This document shows, one piece after another, positions 52,659-61,900 of a stretch of DNA of 64,000 nucleotides (the first letter of the stretch is position 1; each line of letters begins with the position of its first letter). This DNA comes from Chryseobacterium taeanense (lineage in GTDB: Bacteria; Bacteroidota; Bacteroidia; Flavobacteriales; Weeksellaceae), in assembly GCF_900099685.1 (NCBI RefSeq), contig NZ_FNDW01000002.1, positions 248,001 to 312,000 on the forward strand, read 5' to 3'. Below the pieces are notes generated by a model. It did no database searches. It was not told the DNA's origin and was given only the letters and a program-made list of their open reading frames with translations. Position numbers and translations under genes: made by a program.

Positions 52659-52828
52659 AAAAGTTATAATTCAAAATTAATAATGAGTAATAAAATATTT
52701 GATATTAAAGAGAGAACATTTCAGTTTTCAAAACAAATCATTTTTCTTATACAAGAGATAGATTATGCACGCATAATAAAGAACAAAAGCTCAGATTTAT
52801 AAATTTTGAATTTTTACTTATAACTTTT
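52659..52828. repeat. inverted-repeat element between ilvB and ilvN
   Basis: The left arm at ~52659-52679 (AAAAGTTATAATTCAAAATT) and the right arm at ~52801-52828, read in reverse complement, share AAAAGTTATAA and AATTCAAAATT, with six extra nt in the right arm. A further CAAAATTCAA copy precedes the left arm. Between the arms lies only the four-helix-bundle relic ORF. Confidence 0.65.
52683..52802 (+). pseudogene. truncated four-helix-bundle (S23/IVP-like) ORF
   Basis: 39 codons, read directly: it starts MSNKIFDIKERTFQFSKQII and ends ...YARIIKNKSSDL. The opening KxxFDIKERTFxFSKQI is what I recall as the start of flavobacterial four-helix-bundle proteins (23S rRNA intervening-sequence protein family, usually ~120 residues). 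Here the frame stops after helix 1. It sits exactly between inverted repeats inside the ilv operon. A full-length family member occurs at 62633-63010. Probably a decayed mobile unit. Confidence 0.6.
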
Positions 52829-52841
52829 TACTTAAACATTT

Positions 52842-53432
52842 ATGGAAAAACAAGAATTTACCATCACCTTATACACCGAAAATTCAGTCGGATTAATCGG
52901 CAGAATATCAGGAATTTTCTCACGGAGAAAAATTAATATCGAGAGTTTGAACACGTCACCTTCCGAAGTGGAAGGTATTCACAGGTTTACAATTCTTATT
53001 AATGAAACTGAAGAAGTTGTAAAAAAACTCTGCCGTCAATTAGAAAAACAAATTGATGTTCTGAAAGCCTATTTCAATACCGATGATGAGATTGTATGGC
53101 AGGAGCAGGCTCTTTATAAAGTTCCGGCAAATGTCGTGACAGAAAAAGTTTATGTAGAAAGATTACTCCGTCAGTACGGCGCTTCTACGGTGGTGATTCG
53201 TCAGGATTATATCGTTTTTGAAACAGCAGGACACCGTGAAGAAATTGACCGGTTGACTGAAGAACTTAATAAATATGGACTCATCGAATTTGTACGGGGA
53301 GCACGAATCGCAATTATTAAAAACAGTGCCGGAATCCATGAAAAAGTTCTCGAATTCGAAAGAAGAGAACCTTCCGCTGAAATAGTAGAAAACGAATATC
53401 TCAATAAACGGGAAGACGTTTTCACAATGTAA
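52842..53432 (+). CDS. ilvN: acetolactate synthase small (regulatory) subunit
   Basis: 196 residues. N-terminal ACT domain (FTITLYTENSVGLIGRISGIFSRRKINIESLN, residues ~5-36 in part), then the second ALS_ss domain (VYVERLLRQYGASTVVIRQDYIVFE). It binds valine in related enzymes to give feedback control and stimulates IlvB. The C-terminal helical extension (IHEKVLEFERREPSAEIVENEYLN) is longer than in the enterobacterial small form and like the ~160-190-residue type. Confidence 0.93.
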   Translation: MEKQEFTITLYTENSVGLIGRISGIFSRRKINIESLNTSPSEVEGIHRFTILINETEEVVKKLCRQLEKQIDVLKAYFNTDDEIVWQEQALYKVPANVVTEKVYVERLLRQYGASTVVIRQDYIVFETAGHREEIDRLTEELNKYGLIEFVRGARIAIIKNSAGIHEKVLEFERREPSAEIVENEYLNKREDVFTM

Positions 53433-53440
53433 TTATTAAA

Positions 53441-53519
53441 TAATTCAAAATAGTTTTGAGCAAATATTCAAAATTCAAACAAAATCAATTATCAATAATC
53501 ATTTATCAATTATAATATA
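53441..53519. repeat. AT-rich iterated repeat between ilvN and ilvC
   Basis: The 87-nt spacer carries AAATATTCAAAATTCAAA and then several ATCAATTATCAATA / ATCATTTATCAATTAT copies running to the ilvC start. The first word is shared with the arms of the element between ilvB and ilvN. Confidence 0.5.
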
Positions 53520-55004
53520 ATGGCAAATTATTTCAATACCTTATCACTCAGAGACCAGTTGCATCAGTTAGGACAGGCGGAATTTATGGATAGTTCAGAG
53601 TTTTCTGACGGTGTTTCTGCACTAAAAGGAAAGAAAATCGTAATTGTAGGTTGCGGCGCGCAGGGACTTAACCAGGGACTTAATCTCAGAGACAGCGGAT
53701 TGGACGTTTCTTATGCATTACGTCAGAAGGCAATCGACCAAAAGAGAGATTCCTGGAAAAACGCAACCGAAAATAATTTCAGGGTCGGAACTTATGAAGA
53801 ACTGATTCCCACTGCGGATTTGGTCATCAATTTAACGCCTGACAAGCAACACACTTCGGTAATCAATGCGGTTCAGCCTTTGATGAAAGAAGGGGCAACA
53901 TTATCCTATTCTCACGGATTCAATATCGTGGAAGAAGGAATGCAGATCCGTAAAGATCTTACAGTGATTATGGTCGCTCCAAAGTGTCCGGGTTCTGAAG
54001 TTCGTGCCGAATATCTGCGTGGTTTTGGGGTGCCTACACTGATTGCTGTTCATCCCGAAAATGATCCTCAGGGAAAAGGCTGGACAGAAGCAAAGGCATA
54101 TTGTGCTGGTACTGGCGGCCACAGGGCAGGTGTTTTGAAATCCTCTTTCGTGGCAGAAGTGAAGTCTGATTTGATGGGCGAACAGACGATTTTGTGTGGA
54201 CTTTTGCAAACCGGTTCTATTCTTTCGTTTGATAAAATGGTGGAAAAAGGAATTGATGCAGGTTACGCTTCCAAACTGGTTCAATATGGGGTAGAGGTTA
54301 TCACAGAGGCTTTGAAGCACGGCGGTGTAAGCGGAATGCTGGACAGACTTTCGAACCCTGCCAAACTGAAAGCTTTTGAACTTTCTGAGGAATTAAAAAA
54401 TATTATGCGTCCGCTTTTTCAAAAACATCAGGATGATATTATCTCCGGCGAATTCTCCAAAACCATGATGGAAGACTGGGCAAACGGCGATGCCAACCTT
54501 TTAAAATGGCGTGCTGAAACAGGTGAAACGGCTTTTGAAAAAACGCCGGCAGGCGATATAAAAATTGCAGAACAGGAATATTTTGACAATTACCTTCTGA
54601 TGTCAGCATTTATCAGAGCTGGAGTAGAGTTAGCCTTTGAAACGATGGTAGAAGCAGGCATCAAAGCAGAATCAGCTTATTATGAATCTCTTCACGAAAC
54701 TCCGCTGATCGCAAACACCATCGCGAGAAAAAAGCTGTTTGAGATGAATCGTGTGATTTCCGATACCGCTGAATATGGCTGCTATCTTTTCGATCAGGCC
54801 TGTAAACCTTTGCTGGCAGATTTTATGAAAAAAGTGGATGTTGATGTAGCAGGTAAAAATTTTAATGAAGGAAAAGATGCTTCGGCTGATAATGCACAAT
54901 TGGTTTATGTAAATGATATTTTGAGAAATCATCCTGTAGAAATTGTAGGTCATAAACTTCGTAAAGCTATGACAGCGATGAAATCTATCCGAAGGGATCA
55001 ATAG
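53520..55004 (+). CDS. ilvC: ketol-acid reductoisomerase, class II (long form)
   Basis: 494 residues, the long E. coli-like class. Rossmann NADPH motif [20 protein letters not shown] (~43), then [24 protein letters not shown]. The C-terminal duplicated KARI helical domains show [30 protein letters not shown], and [18 protein letters not shown] with acidic metal ligands. It converts acetolactate or acetohydroxybutyrate to dihydroxy acids. ATG preceded by the AT-rich repeat spacer. Confidence 0.95.
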   Translation: MANYFNTLSLRDQLHQLGQAEFMDSSEFSDGVSALKGKKIVIVGCGAQGLNQGLNLRDSGLDVSYALRQKAIDQKRDSWKNATENNFRVGTYEELIPTADLVINLTPDKQHTSVINAVQPLMKEGATLSYSHGFNIVEEGMQIRKDLTVIMVAPKCPGSEVRAEYLRGFGVPTLIAVHPENDPQGKGWTEAKAYCAGTGGHRAGVLKSSFVAEVKSDLMGEQTILCGLLQTGSILSFDKMVEKGIDAGYASKLVQYGVEVITEALKHGGVSGMLDRLSNPAKLKAFELSEELKNIMRPLFQKHQDDIISGEFSKTMMEDWANGDANLLKWRAETGETAFEKTPAGDIKIAEQEYFDNYLLMSAFIRAGVELAFETMVEAGIKAESAYYESLHETPLIANTIARKKLFEMNRVISDTAEYGCYLFDQACKPLLADFMKKVDVDVAGKNFNEGKDASADNAQLVYVNDILRNHPVEIVGHKLRKAMTAMKSIRRDQ

Positions 55005-55039
55005 AATAAAAATTAACCAATCTGTAAATATATATGTAG

Positions 55040-56302
55040 ATGAACGAAACCCTAACATTCCCAAACTTAGAAGCAGTAAAAGAGGCTAGGAAAAATATTG
55101 AAGATGTTGTAAATTACACTCCTTTACAGTATAATCAAAGGCTGTCAGAAAAGTACGAAGCCCATATTTTTCTTAAAAGAGAAGATCTGCAACCGGTGAG
55201 ATCTTATAAATTAAGAGGGGCTTATAATAAAATCAAAAGTCTTTTTGACCAGGGTGAAATTTCTGCCGGAATTGTCTGTGCCAGTGCCGGGAATCATGCT
55301 CAGGGAGTGGCTTTTTCGTGCAGACAGCTTCAGATAAAGGGAACGGTTTTTATGCCGGTAACAACCCCAAAACAAAAACTTGAGCAGGTGGAGATGTTTG
55401 GCGGAAACTTTATGGAAATCAGGCTGGTGGGAGACACATTTGATGCCTCAAAAAATGCTGCTCTTGACTTTGCGAAAGCTTTCGGAGCGGCTTTTATCCA
55501 TCCTTTTGATGATGTTCAGATTATTGAAGGGCAGGGGACTCTGGCACTGGAAATTCTTGAGCAGCAGAAGGAAATGTTGGATTATATTTTTATGCCAATC
55601 GGTGGAGGAGGCTTGGCTTCCGGAATTGCCACGGTTTTTCAGGAATTATCAAAAGATACTCAATTGATCGGAGTAGAGCCGAAAGGTGCGCCTTCTATGA
55701 AAATTTCGATTGATAATAATCTTAATACGGAATTGCCTGAAGTCGATGGTTTTGTGGATGGTGCCGCAGTAAAAAGAGTAGGGGATTTGACTTTTGAGAT
55801 TTGTAAGAATGCACTTAGCGGCTGTATTCCTGTAGATGAAGGCAGAGTCTGTGATACGATTCTTCAGTTGTACAATAAAGATGCGATAGTTTTGGAACCG
55901 GCAGGCGCTTTATCGATTTCAGCGCTGGAGCAATATAGGAATCAGATTAAAGGGAAAAATGTAGTTTGTATCGTTAGCGGCAGTAATAATGATATTACAA
56001 GGATGGAAGAAATTAAAGAGCGTGCTTTGCTTTACAATGGACTGAAGCACTATTTTATGGTAAAGTTTCCACAACGACCGGGTTCTTTAAAAGATTTTGT
56101 ATTGAATGTACTGGGCCCTAATGATGATATCACTCATTTTGAATACACCAAGAAGAATTCCAGGGAAACTGCTTTAGCAATTGTCGGAATAGAATTACCA
56201 GACCCATCCGAATTTTCTGGTTTACAACAAAGGATGCAGGAATTGGGCTATTTTAAATCTTATCTTAATGACAATCCCGATATTTTGAATATGATGGTTT
56301 GA
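55040..56302 (+). CDS. ilvA: threonine dehydratase (deaminase)
   Basis: 420 residues. PLP Lys57 in VRSYKLRGAYNKI; CASAGNHAQGVA (~92) and IGGGGLASGIATVF (~188) bind substrate and phosphate, and VSGSNNDITRM follows at ~314. The C-terminal ~90 residues (MVKFPQRPGSLKDFVLNVLGPNDDITHFEYTKK in part) form a single ACT-like regulatory domain, as in short biosynthetic threonine dehydratases. It supplies 2-ketobutyrate for isoleucine, fitting the Ile-rich leader. Last gene of the operon, 35 nt after ilvC. Confidence 0.94.
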   Translation: MNETLTFPNLEAVKEARKNIEDVVNYTPLQYNQRLSEKYEAHIFLKREDLQPVRSYKLRGAYNKIKSLFDQGEISAGIVCASAGNHAQGVAFSCRQLQIKGTVFMPVTTPKQKLEQVEMFGGNFMEIRLVGDTFDASKNAALDFAKAFGAAFIHPFDDVQIIEGQGTLALEILEQQKEMLDYIFMPIGGGGLASGIATVFQELSKDTQLIGVEPKGAPSMKISIDNNLNTELPEVDGFVDGAAVKRVGDLTFEICKNALSGCIPVDEGRVCDTILQLYNKDAIVLEPAGALSISALEQYRNQIKGKNVVCIVSGSNNDITRMEEIKERALLYNGLKHYFMVKFPQRPGSLKDFVLNVLGPNDDITHFEYTKKNSRETALAIVGIELPDPSEFSGLQQRMQELGYFKSYLNDNPDILNMMV

Positions 56303-56361
56303 AAACAGTAAGGACAAACGTTTTGAATATTTTTGCCAATACCGTTTACTTTGCTTTGTAG

Positions 56362-56580
56362 TCATTTCAACCGGTGTTTGTAAGAAGAATTACCCGATGA
56401 AATGAAATTAGCACCGTGCTTCATCCCGAAAGGGTAGTAGTTGTTTTCTTCAAGAACTTCTGCGCTGCCATTTGAGTTTTTAAAGTAGATTAAACGAACT
56501 GAACTACGTTCGTAGCCTTCGTAAAAGCGTCTCTTTTACTCGTGTATCCAAATGGTCTGTATAGCTGTAAATATATTGAT
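56362..56580 (-). pseudogene. third Rhs cassette relic (core fragment only)
   Basis: The minus strand reads VRLIYFKNSNGSAEVLEENNYYPFGMKHGANFISSGNSSYK in two parts (VRLIYFKNSNGSAEVLEENN and YYPFGMKHGANFISSGNSSY), then departs to HRLK and a stop. The full gene continues here with YNYQYNGKEFQKETGW. No toxin tip remains. It carries the same REP-like insertion as the second cassette. Confidence 0.8.
56500..56546. repeat. REP-like double hairpin inside the relic core
   Basis: CTACG (56504-56508) and CGTAG (56511-56515) flank TT; GTAAAAG (56521-56527) pairs with CTTTTAC (56533-56539). It interrupts the Rhs core coding frame at DHLGNVRL. Confidence 0.75.
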
Positions 56581-56602
56581 TATTTTAAGATTTTTATATT
56601 AA

Positions 56603-56642
56603 CATAAAATAAAACAGATGATCTAAATGACCATCTGTTTTT
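56603..56642 (-). terminator. terminator after the second immunity gene
   Basis: A 13-bp stem with one G.U pair on the minus strand (56611-56623 with 56629-56641), then TTTTATTTTATG. Confidence 0.82.
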
Positions 56643-56709
56643 AAATTTTCTCCGTTAATGTCTATCAGTTAATGATCTAATGTATTTTTCTATTAATTAT
56701 TTGTTTATA

Positions 56710-57057
56710 TCACACAAATTCTATTTGAATGTTATATATTGGCAATTGTCCATGAAATCCTTTACAGTAATAAAGTGTGTCATTTTCTATTTTTTTAATA
56801 AATATTTTTTCAAACTTTTCTTTTGAAATTTGATGACTCATATTATTTTTATTAATACGCAGTACTGAAAAAAAACTATCTTTTTGTTTTTTAGATATTT
56901 CAAAATATTTTATAAAATAATAGAAATCCTTTTTTTCCACGTAATTATCAATTATTATATTATCATCAATCTTAATTCCATCAATAGTTAGTTCTCCTAT
57001 CCAGGGTCCTCCCATATTAATTATTTGATCAGCGTTTTTAAATTGTATATTTTCCAT
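56710..57057 (-). CDS. candidate immunity protein for the orphan Rhs tip
   Basis: 115 residues, not recognised as a named family. Predicted soluble and mixed alpha/beta: GGPWIGELTIDGIKIDDNIIIDNY at ~15-38 (in part), a Lys/Phe helix FEISKKQKDSFFSVLRIN and a closing TLYYCKGFHGQLPIYNIQIEFV. No signal peptide, so cytoplasmic. It starts 12 nt after the orphan tip stop codon and is followed by a terminator, the standard toxin/immunity placement. Confidence 0.7.
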   Translation of the reverse strand: MENIQFKNADQIINMGGPWIGELTIDGIKIDDNIIIDNYVEKKDFYYFIKYFEISKKQKDSFFSVLRINKNNMSHQISKEKFEKIFIKKIENDTLYYCKGFHGQLPIYNIQIEFV

Positions 57058-57069
57058 TTTCTTAAAATA

Positions 57070-58320
57070 TTAAGGAACGAAGGGTACTCTTCCCGGTGCA
57101 TGAAATTGAAGCCAAGTACCCAAAGCATTGCCTGGCTGTTGTCCTACAAGTCCTATCCTGATATATGTTCCTTTTGGAATGACTTGTGTGCTCCAGTTTC
57201 CCAATGTTGATTGAAATTCTGGAGTAATTTGTAACATATTTCTTCCAAACCATTCATATTTTGTTAAAGCTTTAGGAGCAATTGTGCTCCATTTAAAGGT
57301 TTCATATTTTAATGTATTTTCAGAGGCATATAAGCCTACTCTAAGATTAAATGGCAATTTAAATCCAATAGAGCCTCCCATAAATCCATCAGCAGTTGTA
57401 ATTTTACTCAAAGCATTACCAATTCGTCCGGTAACTCCTGCTGCTCTCCAACCTGCGCTTATAAATTCTCCACCGGCAAAAGAAGCAGGAAGTTCTAAGA
57501 ACAGGAATTTTTCAAACTCTGCAACTTCCATAGATGCTTTGGAGTTCATAATGTACTGAGCCATGTTACCACTATTCACATCATAGTTCCAGTTTCCTAA
57601 TGCTCCTGTAATTCTACTGCTCAGTACAGCTTTGTTATAAGAAGATCCATTCCATTCAGATCCTTCCCCTTTCATAATTATTTCAGGGATGAGTATATCT
57701 AATGCTGTATTCAGACTTTGATAACTTCCGTCATAGCCTAGAGCGATGTGGCTGCCACTTTCAAAACCGTATCCGGTGTTTGTCCATGTGACCTCTCCTA
57801 AGCTAAGCATGGTGTTCATTAGGGCTGCACTGCTTATGCTACTTCCACCACCGCCGCCGCCGTTGCTTCCCTGCTTATTAAACTTAGCCAACGGGTTTTC
57901 CTCTCCTAAAAACTCCGAGTATGACCCAAAAGTAGCTGATCCGCCACCTAGCATATATCCCCAGGCTCCGCTCATTGAAATATTCCATTCCCAGGTATCG
58001 GGAGCCATGGCCTTTCTTCCGTCAGGGTCAATAAACATTACAGGGTTATTGTACGCATAATTATAAGGATTAAACCTTGTAGACGTTTCAGCCAATGGAT
58101 CTATCACTCCCCATCTTGCGATATCACTCATGTACATTCTGGCTCCATAATCACTCCATCCGGTTTCTGTCTGGTACTCCTTGCCGTTATACTGGTATTT
58201 GTAGGACGAGTTACCCGATGAAATAAAATTGGCATCATGCTTCATCCCGAAAGGGTAGTAGTTGTTTTCTTCAAGAACTTCTACGCTGCCATTTGAGTTT
58301 TTAAAGTAGCTTAAACGCAC
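57070..58320 (-). CDS. displaced (orphan) Rhs C-terminal cassette with toxin tip
   Basis: 416 residues from a GTG inside the Rhs core homology. Residues ~1-97 repeat the core of the full gene (LEENNYYPFGMKHDANFISS, YQYNGKEYQTETGWSDYGARMY, ending FIDPDGRK). The tip (~98-416) is unrelated to that of the full gene: a Gly-rich linker SNGGGGGGSS at ~150, then a domain ending GTWLQFHAPGRVPFVP, not recognised. It has no signal peptide, export domain or long YD-repeat part, so it is probably silent until recombined into the full gene. The REP-like insert just upstream breaks the core frame. Confidence 0.85.
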   Translation of the reverse strand: MRLSYFKNSNGSVEVLEENNYYPFGMKHDANFISSGNSSYKYQYNGKEYQTETGWSDYGARMYMSDIARWGVIDPLAETSTRFNPYNYAYNNPVMFIDPDGRKAMAPDTWEWNISMSGAWGYMLGGGSATFGSYSEFLGEENPLAKFNKQGSNGGGGGGSSISSAALMNTMLSLGEVTWTNTGYGFESGSHIALGYDGSYQSLNTALDILIPEIIMKGEGSEWNGSSYNKAVLSSRITGALGNWNYDVNSGNMAQYIMNSKASMEVAEFEKFLFLELPASFAGGEFISAGWRAAGVTGRIGNALSKITTADGFMGGSIGFKLPFNLRVGLYASENTLKYETFKWSTIAPKALTKYEWFGRNMLQITPEFQSTLGNWSTQVIPKGTYIRIGLVGQQPGNALGTWLQFHAPGRVPFVP

Positions 58321-58367
58321 TGAACTACGTTCGTAGCCTTCGTAAAAGCTTTTCTTTTACTTGTCTA
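58321..58367. repeat. REP-like double hairpin inside the orphan cassette core
   Basis: CTACG/CGTAG at 58325-58329 and 58332-58336; GTAAAAG/CTTTTAC at 58342-58348 and 58354-58360. It replaces ATT of the full gene between ACGCAC and TCC-AAATG, breaking the DHLGNVRL codons. Confidence 0.78.
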
Positions 58368-58423
58368 TCCAAATGGTCTGTATAGCTGTAAATATATAGA
58401 TTATTTTAAGATTTTCGTATTAA

Positions 58424-58458
58424 CATAAAATAAAACAGATGATCTAAATGACCATCTG
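58424..58458 (-). terminator. terminator after the first immunity gene
   Basis: CAGATG (58436-58441) with CATCTG (58453-58458) plus weaker inner pairs; on the minus strand TTTTATTTTATG follows. Confidence 0.7.
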
Positions 58459-58539
58459 CCTTTTATTATCTTCTTATTTAAGATTTTCTCCGTTAATGTC
58501 GATCAATAAAGACATCAAGATGTCTGCAAAATTACCATC

Positions 58540-58905
58540 TTACAAACCATTACCTTCTGTAAAATCTCTTTTCAATTTATTTTTAAAATCTTCAAAATTG
58601 GAATGAAAAAAATATGGAGGAGGTGTAGAAAAACGAAATATTAACTCATCCATAAAAAAAGCTACTCTTTCCCAACAATTATCTTGATATTCATCATAAT
58701 TATATTTATGATGAATATTTTTGCTAAATTCCACAAAATCTTCTTCAATCAAATGATATTTATTTTTATACAAGTTTATATATTCAAATATTGAAAAGAA
58801 AAAATCTTTATATTGATCTAGAGTTAACTTACACAGATTCTCAGGATTGAATTCAATATACAATTTTTCTAAAATTTTTTTTATAATAATATTTCTTTCT
58901 TCCAT
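58540..58905 (-). CDS. candidate immunity protein for the full-length Rhs toxin
   Basis: 121 residues from the ATG at 58905 (MEERNIIIKKILEKL), 8 nt after the Rhs stop codon. A longer start at 58932 would overlap the Rhs gene. Helical, acidic and aromatic-rich (FFFSIFEYINLYKNKYHL, NCWERVAFFMDELIF), with no signal peptide or recognised family. Position at the end of the Rhs gene and before a terminator gives the immunity inference. Confidence 0.7.
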   Translation of the reverse strand: MEERNIIIKKILEKLYIEFNPENLCKLTLDQYKDFFFSIFEYINLYKNKYHLIEEDFVEFSKNIHHKYNYDEYQDNCWERVAFFMDELIFRFSTPPPYFFHSNFEDFKNKLKRDFTEGNGL

Positions 58906-58913
58906 ATATCTAA

Positions 58914-61900
58914 TTATTTTACAGGTTGCCAAGCTGGCGCGGTAATTTGAATTAATGCTCTAAATGCTCCTACAGTCATAGGAACTGCAGGTCGTATTTG
59001 TCCATAATTTGGAATATTAGAATTGGGAACAGGTAGTCCTACTAAACCATAAGATATTAAAGAGCTTGCTTGTATTCTAAAAAGTGTTCCTTTCCCTCCT
59101 GAAAAATCAGGAACATTAGGTGGTATAACATTACCATAGCCTGCAGTTACAGATAACCCATTCTCAAATACATTTGTTATTCTACTAGAGTTAGAAAGGT
59201 TATTAACATCCCTATCTCTTAAGCCTAGTTTATCTAAACCAGCTCCAACCATAGGTAGACCGTTTACATTTCTCATAATTCTATATAAATATAAATTTTG
59301 TTCAGGTTCATCCGCCGGCATATCGGTTGCTCCTGTAATAGGTATATCATACCCACGGGCATGAGAACTGTCACCATTTAACATAAGAGGTATTCCCCAT
59401 TGTCCTGCTCTTGCAATTGCTCCTATAGTTACTGCAATTTGTTCCCATTTTAGAGCTGTTTCAAATGATCCTTCCAATGTTCCTACTTGTACAGGTGATA
59501 CTCTTGTTATTGCTGCACCGGGCAAAAATGTTGAGATCTTTGCATCGCTTTTAGCCGTTCCAAAAAGTCGAGCAAAAAAGTTTGAAAGTATTTGTCCTAA
59601 TTGGATTCCTGTGCTGCTTTTTGGAGTAGGTCCACTTCCACCACCGCCTCCACTTTGATCTTCTCGTCTTTTTTCTAACAGAACATTGAGTTCACCCATT
59701 CTGTCTTCCATTCCCAGGAAAGCTAAAATCCCTGCTCTGTTTCCTGGTCCGATATAGCTCATCATTCCATTATCATTGCTTCCTGCATAGGCACCCATTC
59801 CAATATCTTCACCTCCTGCTGCTTTTATTTTTCTACCATCGGGATCTATAAACATAATCGGATTATTTGCTGCATAGTTATAAGGTGTAAGTCTTCTATA
59901 CTGCTCTGCTAAAGGGTCGATAACGCCCCATCTTCCGATATCAGCCATATACATCCTTGCCCCGTAATCGCTCCAGCCCGTTTCTTTTTGAAACTCTTTT
60001 CCGTTGTACTGATAGTTATAAGAAGAAGGATTTCCCGATGAAATAAAATTGGCATCATGCTTCATCCCGAAAGGATAGTAGTTGTTTTCTTCAATGATCT
60101 CTGTTCCCGAACCATTTTTGGTATAGTTTAAACGCACATTTCCCAAATGATCCGTGTAGCTGTAAATATACTTATTATTTTCAAAATTGTAATACCCTTC
60201 GGAAGTAGGTACAAATTTTAATACCGGATTCGATAAACTTCCGGAATATTTTGTTTCATACTGAAACCCGTCAAGATAATCTGTAGTGGTACTTGCCTGT
60301 GTATTAGCTTTTCCCAAGCCATAGGTATAGACTTTTTTCAGTTTTGTGCCGTCTGCCCTGTATAGATATTTTGTGTTTACATTTATGCCGTCTTCATCTC
60401 TTGGGACATAAGTCTGGTCAAACTTCACCAGATCCGGTAAATTAAGGATGTTGTAGTCGATCTGCAGAATTCCCTTGTCTTTATGATCCTTCATATTGCC
60501 ATTGTCGTCATACAAAATTTCCATTGCAGAAGTATCAGGATATCCTGCATAATTTCCGGATTCGTCTTTTACGGAAATCAGTTGGTTTCCTGCATACGTG
60601 TAAGCAAGATTGTCGATGAGTTCCGCTGTTTCAGAAAAGCCTTTTGCATTCCTTTGCATCGAGATGATATTGGAGTTGATATCATAGCTCACCGTTTCGT
60701 TATAAAGATTATTGTTGGGAACAGAAACTTCCGGCTCAGAATAGATGCCTTTTATGAGCCTGTTCAGGGCATCATACTGATAATTGTATCTTTTTTTGAC
60801 GTTATCTGCAGCTGTTTTCCAGGTTACTTCAGCAATGTTTCCGTTATATTTTCCGGTAGAAGCCGATGTATTTTCCGGATTAAAATATTTAATCTCATAT
60901 CCAAAAAGTTTTGCTCCCAGATCTGCCGGATCATTAACTTTAATTAATGATCCATGAACATTATAAGTATAATCAATACTTTGAAGACTATTTCCTACCT
61001 TTTTATTAGAAAGCTGAGAAAGTTCGTTGTACGAATTTTCAGATAACAATTCTTGAGGACTGCTGTCTACCTGATGCCACTGTTTTTTTAATCTGTTTTG
61101 GCTGTCGTATTCAAAAGTCTGTATAATGATATGTTCTGTATCTGAGTTTAATCTTTTATGATAAGCCTTTGTTTGTTTTACTACGCCTGCAAAATCCAGA
61201 TCAGACTCCGTTTTCGTGTACCCTCCCAAATGATTGATGGAATAAGTAGAAATGGGTCTTGCTTTTTCGTCATAGAAAATATAGCTTTTCGTCCAGTTAT
61301 CATCTTCAATATTTTTTACAAGGCTCATGGTAGGCAAAGCTTTTGTGTTGATTGAAGCATTCTGCGCATCTGTAATCACAGGTTTTCCGAAAACTGATGT
61401 CGGAAAACCGGGATTGAAATCATAGGCTGGATATGTGTCATAATAATTAACACTTAATACCGTAATATTTTCTGAAGGAAATGCGTTTTGAGTGTAAAAT
61501 ATGTTCTCCATTCCATTTGCAGAAAACGAATCTGAAGTTCTGGCTTCATTGTTTTCAGGATTTACAGAAATGCTGTTAACATTGGTTTGTAATTCAGCCC
61601 TGTTGTTTGACGAATTATAAAAGCCTGTGTAAACCACTCTTCCATATTTATCATATTTGGTAAACATCCACCTTGGAGGCAAGAGTGTATTGGTATTATT
61701 TCTCATGTTGGCATCCTGAGTCATGATAAGCCTGTCTTGTTGGTCGTATATAAAATATTCCCATCCTTTTCCCGGAATTTTCTTTTCTACCAGTTTTCCC
61801 ATTTCATCATAACGGTACTGGTAGCAGAGGCTGTCCAGGGTGGTCTGATCCAATGTGGTATTCACAGCCAATGGCGGGATCACATAGGCAAGCTGACCGT

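Larger units (their letters stand above)
56365..56690. repeat. ~320-nt direct repeat, copy 1 (Rhs cassette junction)
   Basis: Nearly identical to 58195-58515. Each copy covers the end of the Rhs core, the REP-like insert, the start of the cassette and the terminator of the preceding immunity gene. Confidence 0.85.
56303..56709 (-). other. 407-nt region holding a relic Rhs core
   Basis: It holds the third, decayed Rhs cassette (56362-56580) and the terminator of the second immunity gene. No intact gene was seen, and no strong ilvA terminator was found; the ilv transcript may run into antisense Rhs DNA. Confidence 0.5.
58195..58515. repeat. ~320-nt direct repeat, copy 2 (Rhs cassette junction)
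   Basis: Partner of 56365-56690. The corresponding stretch in the full Rhs gene (~60030-60180) matches its core part only and lacks the REP-like insert. Confidence 0.85.

Noticed and set aside
53901..54320. 139-residue antisense ORF in ilvC
   Set aside because: Complement of the KARI core; no recognisable features.
57070..58320. Orphan Rhs cassette as a complete independent gene
   Set aside because: It starts inside the core homology with a GTG, has no signal peptide or shell, and the frame upstream is broken by the REP-like insert.
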